A stretch of 64,000 nt of DNA from Neobacillus sp. PS3-40 (GTDB taxonomy: Bacteria; Bacillota; Bacilli; Bacillales; Cytobacillaceae), in the NCBI RefSeq assembly GCF_030915485.1, contig NZ_CP133266.1:682001-746000 (forward strand), given 5' to 3'. Below are positions 61,911 through 64,000 of this stretch, piece after piece. The translations under genes were made by a program, and so were the position numbers. The notes below the pieces were generated by a model, which was given only the letters and a program-made list of their open reading frames with translations, was not told where the DNA came from and made no database searches. Each line of letters starts with the position of its first letter. Within the stretch, counting starts at the first letter, position 1.

Positions 61911-63659
61911 TTACTCCGTCATGTAAAGGGGACGATCAAGCTGATATAAACGCCGATATCTTTCTTCGCTGGTTAGCAATTGTTGATGAGACCCTTCCAT
62001 GACCTTTTTACCTTGCTCCAAAAATAGAATGCGATCCATTTTCTCTACACCTATCAAATGATGAGTCACCCAAATAATTGTTTTACCCTTCAATGTTTCA
62101 AAAATAGTGGTCAATAGCTTCACTTCTGTTATTGGATCGAGCCCAACGGTCGGTTCATCTATGATAACGATTGGAGTCTTTTGCAATAAAATTCGTGCCA
62201 GTGCAATTCTTTGCCGTTCCCCGCCTGAAAAACGTTGCCCTGTTTCATTCATATTCGTATCGTACCCTTTAGGTAAATTGCTGATCATATGATGCAATTG
62301 AACCATTTCGGCTACTTCATAAACATCTTCATCTGATGCATTAGGATTACCAAGGCGGATATTGTTCATGACCGTTGTATTAAATAAATATGCTTTCTGA
62401 TTGAGGACAGCCATTATTTTTGAAATCGATTCAGATGATGCCAACTCAAACGAATCTTTACCATTTAGTTTAATTTCACCACTACTTGGCACAAGTGCCC
62501 CAAGAATTAATTTTAATAGCGTCGATTTCCCAGCACCACTCCGCCCAATAATGGCAATTTTCTCACCTTGCTCAACTTTCAAGCTAAAATCATCTAATAA
62601 AGGAGGAGCAGATGAATAGGTAAACGTTAACTGGTTTATTTCAATGGATACTTTGGATTTATCATTTAGTTCGTTCATATCATCTACTTCCCTTAAGATT
62701 GGCTGATCATCACCTTTAAAAGCTTTAAGGCGCCTTAATGAATCTCGGTAAGTTGTTGTTTCACTTACCGCTCCTGCTATTGGAAGAAAAGACTCCAACA
62801 AAGAAAACATAATAAGACCAAAAGCAGCAATTAACGTTGGTTGTATTCTTCCATCGAGAGTTTGCTCACTAGCCCAATAAAGGGTCATAATAACAACTGA
62901 ACCCAAGACCATCTGATTTATCAAATCTCTCCAATTCACAAAAGATCGTTTCTCAATTTCAATAGTCAGAAGTTTTTGTTCCATTTCTTTATATTGTTGA
63001 ATAAAGCCTGAGTATTTCCCACTAAAAATCCAGTCACTACTACCAAAAATAGCATCAGTAAATTGTTGATATAGATGATTTCTTCCCGTCTTCAGCCGTT
63101 CATTTTTCACCTTCATAGAAATGAATGAAAGCAGTGGTCCAACAAAAATTAGCAAACCTATTAAAATGGCCAAAAGAATAGCGAATGGAATGGAAAAAAT
63201 ACCCGTACAAATAATGATTACAGTATAAAGTAGTAGAGAAACAATTGAAGGGAGAAGTGTTTTTAAATAAAAGTCCTGCAAATGTTCAATATCATGGGAA
63301 AGTGTGCCAAGTATATCACCTGTACGAAAATTTGACCTGAGCAACAGTGCTTGCGGCTCAATCATTTTATAAAGCCTAACACGCATTTCAGAAAGAATTT
63401 TCAAAATTAACTGATGACCCGTTAGCCTTTCCACATAGCTAAGCACAGCCCTCCCAATTCCAAAAGCACGAACCCCCACTATTGGTACATAAACCATTAA
63501 AATAGATTCAGGTTGTGTCGCAGCTTTTGAAATTAAATATCCAGATGAGAACATTAATGCGCCTCCGAAGAGAAGTGTTAGCAAACCAAGCAAGATGGAG
63601 AGTGCAAACAGCCAACGATATTGACGTAAATAGGGGGAAATCCATTTATTTTTGCCCAT
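61911..63659 (-). CDS. cydC: Thiol reductant ABC exporter subunit CydC
   Basis: A 582-residue half-transporter: six membrane helices (about 1-320), then an ABC domain with Walker A GRSGAGKSTL, signature RFSGGERQRIALA, Walker B IVIIDEPTVGLDP and switch His in THHLIG. With CydD it exports cysteine and glutathione or other thiols, needed for cytochrome bd assembly. ATG 63659 overlaps the cydD stop (TAATG) after GGAGGG. Confidence 0.9.
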   Translation of the reverse strand: MGKNKWISPYLRQYRWLFALSILLGLLTLLFGGALMFSSGYLISKAATQPESILMVYVPIVGVRAFGIGRAVLSYVERLTGHQLILKILSEMRVRLYKMIEPQALLLRSNFRTGDILGTLSHDIEHLQDFYLKTLLPSIVSLLLYTVIIICTGIFSIPFAILLAILIGLLIFVGPLLSFISMKVKNERLKTGRNHLYQQFTDAIFGSSDWIFSGKYSGFIQQYKEMEQKLLTIEIEKRSFVNWRDLINQMVLGSVVIMTLYWASEQTLDGRIQPTLIAAFGLIMFSLLESFLPIAGAVSETTTYRDSLRRLKAFKGDDQPILREVDDMNELNDKSKVSIEINQLTFTYSSAPPLLDDFSLKVEQGEKIAIIGRSGAGKSTLLKLILGALVPSSGEIKLNGKDSFELASSESISKIMAVLNQKAYLFNTTVMNNIRLGNPNASDEDVYEVAEMVQLHHMISNLPKGYDTNMNETGQRFSGGERQRIALARILLQKTPIVIIDEPTVGLDPITEVKLLTTIFETLKGKTIIWVTHHLIGVEKMDRILFLEQGKKVMEGSHQQLLTSEERYRRLYQLDRPLYMTE

Positions 63660-64000
63660 TAGATTCCCTCCATTTGTGTGTTCGCAAGCTGATAATAACA
63701 ATCCTGCTGTTTCATTAACTCTTCATGTGTTCCAACTTCCATTATTTTACCGTGATTTAGGACAATAATTTGATCCATCTCCAACATCCAATGCAAGCGG
63801 TGTGTGGCAAAGAACACGAGTTTGTCAGTAAACAATTGCATTATTGTTTCTTTTAATTCGAATTCCGTTTCAATATCCAAATGGGCAGTTGGTTCATCTA
63901 GCAAAATCACTGATCGATTTCCCAGAAATGCACGTGCAAGGGCGATCCGTTGTTCTTGTCCACCGCTTAAGGTCCTACCGCCATCACCAATTACTGTATG
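63659..64000 (-). CDS. cydD: Thiol reductant ABC exporter subunit CydD, C-terminal part
   Basis: The frame stays open to the window edge, so the gene continues beyond 64000. The visible end of the ABC domain has the signature [17 protein letters not shown], Walker [14 protein letters not shown] and switch His in FFATHRLHW, ending NTQMEGI. It is coupled to cydC. Confidence 0.88.
   Translation of the reverse strand, partial: HTVIGDGGRTLSGGQEQRIALARAFLGNRSVILLDEPTAHLDIETEFELKETIMQLFTDKLVFFATHRLHWMLEMDQIIVLNHGKIMEVGTHEELMKQQDCYYQLANTQMEGI

Noticed and set aside
1-64000. CRISPR array or prophage
   Set aside because: No evenly spaced short direct repeats, integrase, or phage structural genes are visible; the only mobile element seen is the IS1182 copy.

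Overview
The window is chromosomal DNA of a low-GC, endospore-forming Bacillaceae (Bacillus in the broad sense). Support comes from strong AGGAGG-type ribosome binding sites with ATG, GTG and TTG starts, sporulation and germination genes (GerPF-like, GerT-like, GerPC-like), Bacillus-only families (YozD, YodN, YozE, YpmP, YpmR, YpmS, YpjP, YpgQ), and long blocks in B. subtilis order. Most genes lie on the minus strand. The sequence does not let me name the species.

Layout: (1) 1-3.6 kb, the fructose operon fruR-fruK-fruA behind a promoter that contains a cre site. (2) 3.9-5.1 kb, tRNA-Gly and tRNA-Ser, a small unknown gene, a YdjO-like zinc protein and a cold shock protein with a long leader. 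(3) 5.4-8.1 kb, divergent Ku and LigD, the NHEJ pair. (4) 8.3-18 kb, an atypical DapF, an EAL-HDOD protein, a yxlEFG-like ABC operon without sigY but with an ECF-like promoter, an amidohydrolase, a GNAT protein behind a structured leader, and a MATE transporter. (5) 18.3-20.2 kb, an IS1182-family element whose transposase is frameshifted at an in-phase slippery heptamer and which sits between inverted GC-rich repeats. (6) 20.3-22.4 kb, a five-gene spore germination/coat cluster. (7) 22.4-33.1 kb, small unknown genes, a CobW GTPase, an AlbA_2 protein, then the ctpA-yodJ-deoD-yozD-yodN-yozE block and an LD-carboxypeptidase. (8) 33.2-40.9 kb, msrA-msrB, ypmS-ypmR, degV, ypmP, tatA-tatC, thyA-dfrA. 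(9) 40.9-51.5 kb, a Ter (tellurium-resistance-like) stress and biosynthetic cluster. (10) 51.5-64 kb, ypjP, bacilliredoxin, a decayed gene, an ABC-F protein, ypgQ, a second DegV, metA, mntR, topB and cydDC.

The most notable region is the Ter cluster. It lies between thyA and ypjP, which as I recall are close neighbours in B. subtilis. One block starts at a perfect sigma-W-type promoter and encodes TerD, TerC, a CitE-like lyase, a four-module fusion (PRTase, TRSP, StiP-type PRTase, PELOTA) and a HAD phosphatase. A second block encodes YceG, a TelA-like protein and two more TerD proteins. Together they look like an envelope-stress-induced metal/stress response combined with a pathway for an unknown nucleoside-like metabolite.

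The intergenic spaces carry at least three families of repeated sequence. One is a roughly 100-bp element with three consecutive hairpins, present in six copies or variants.
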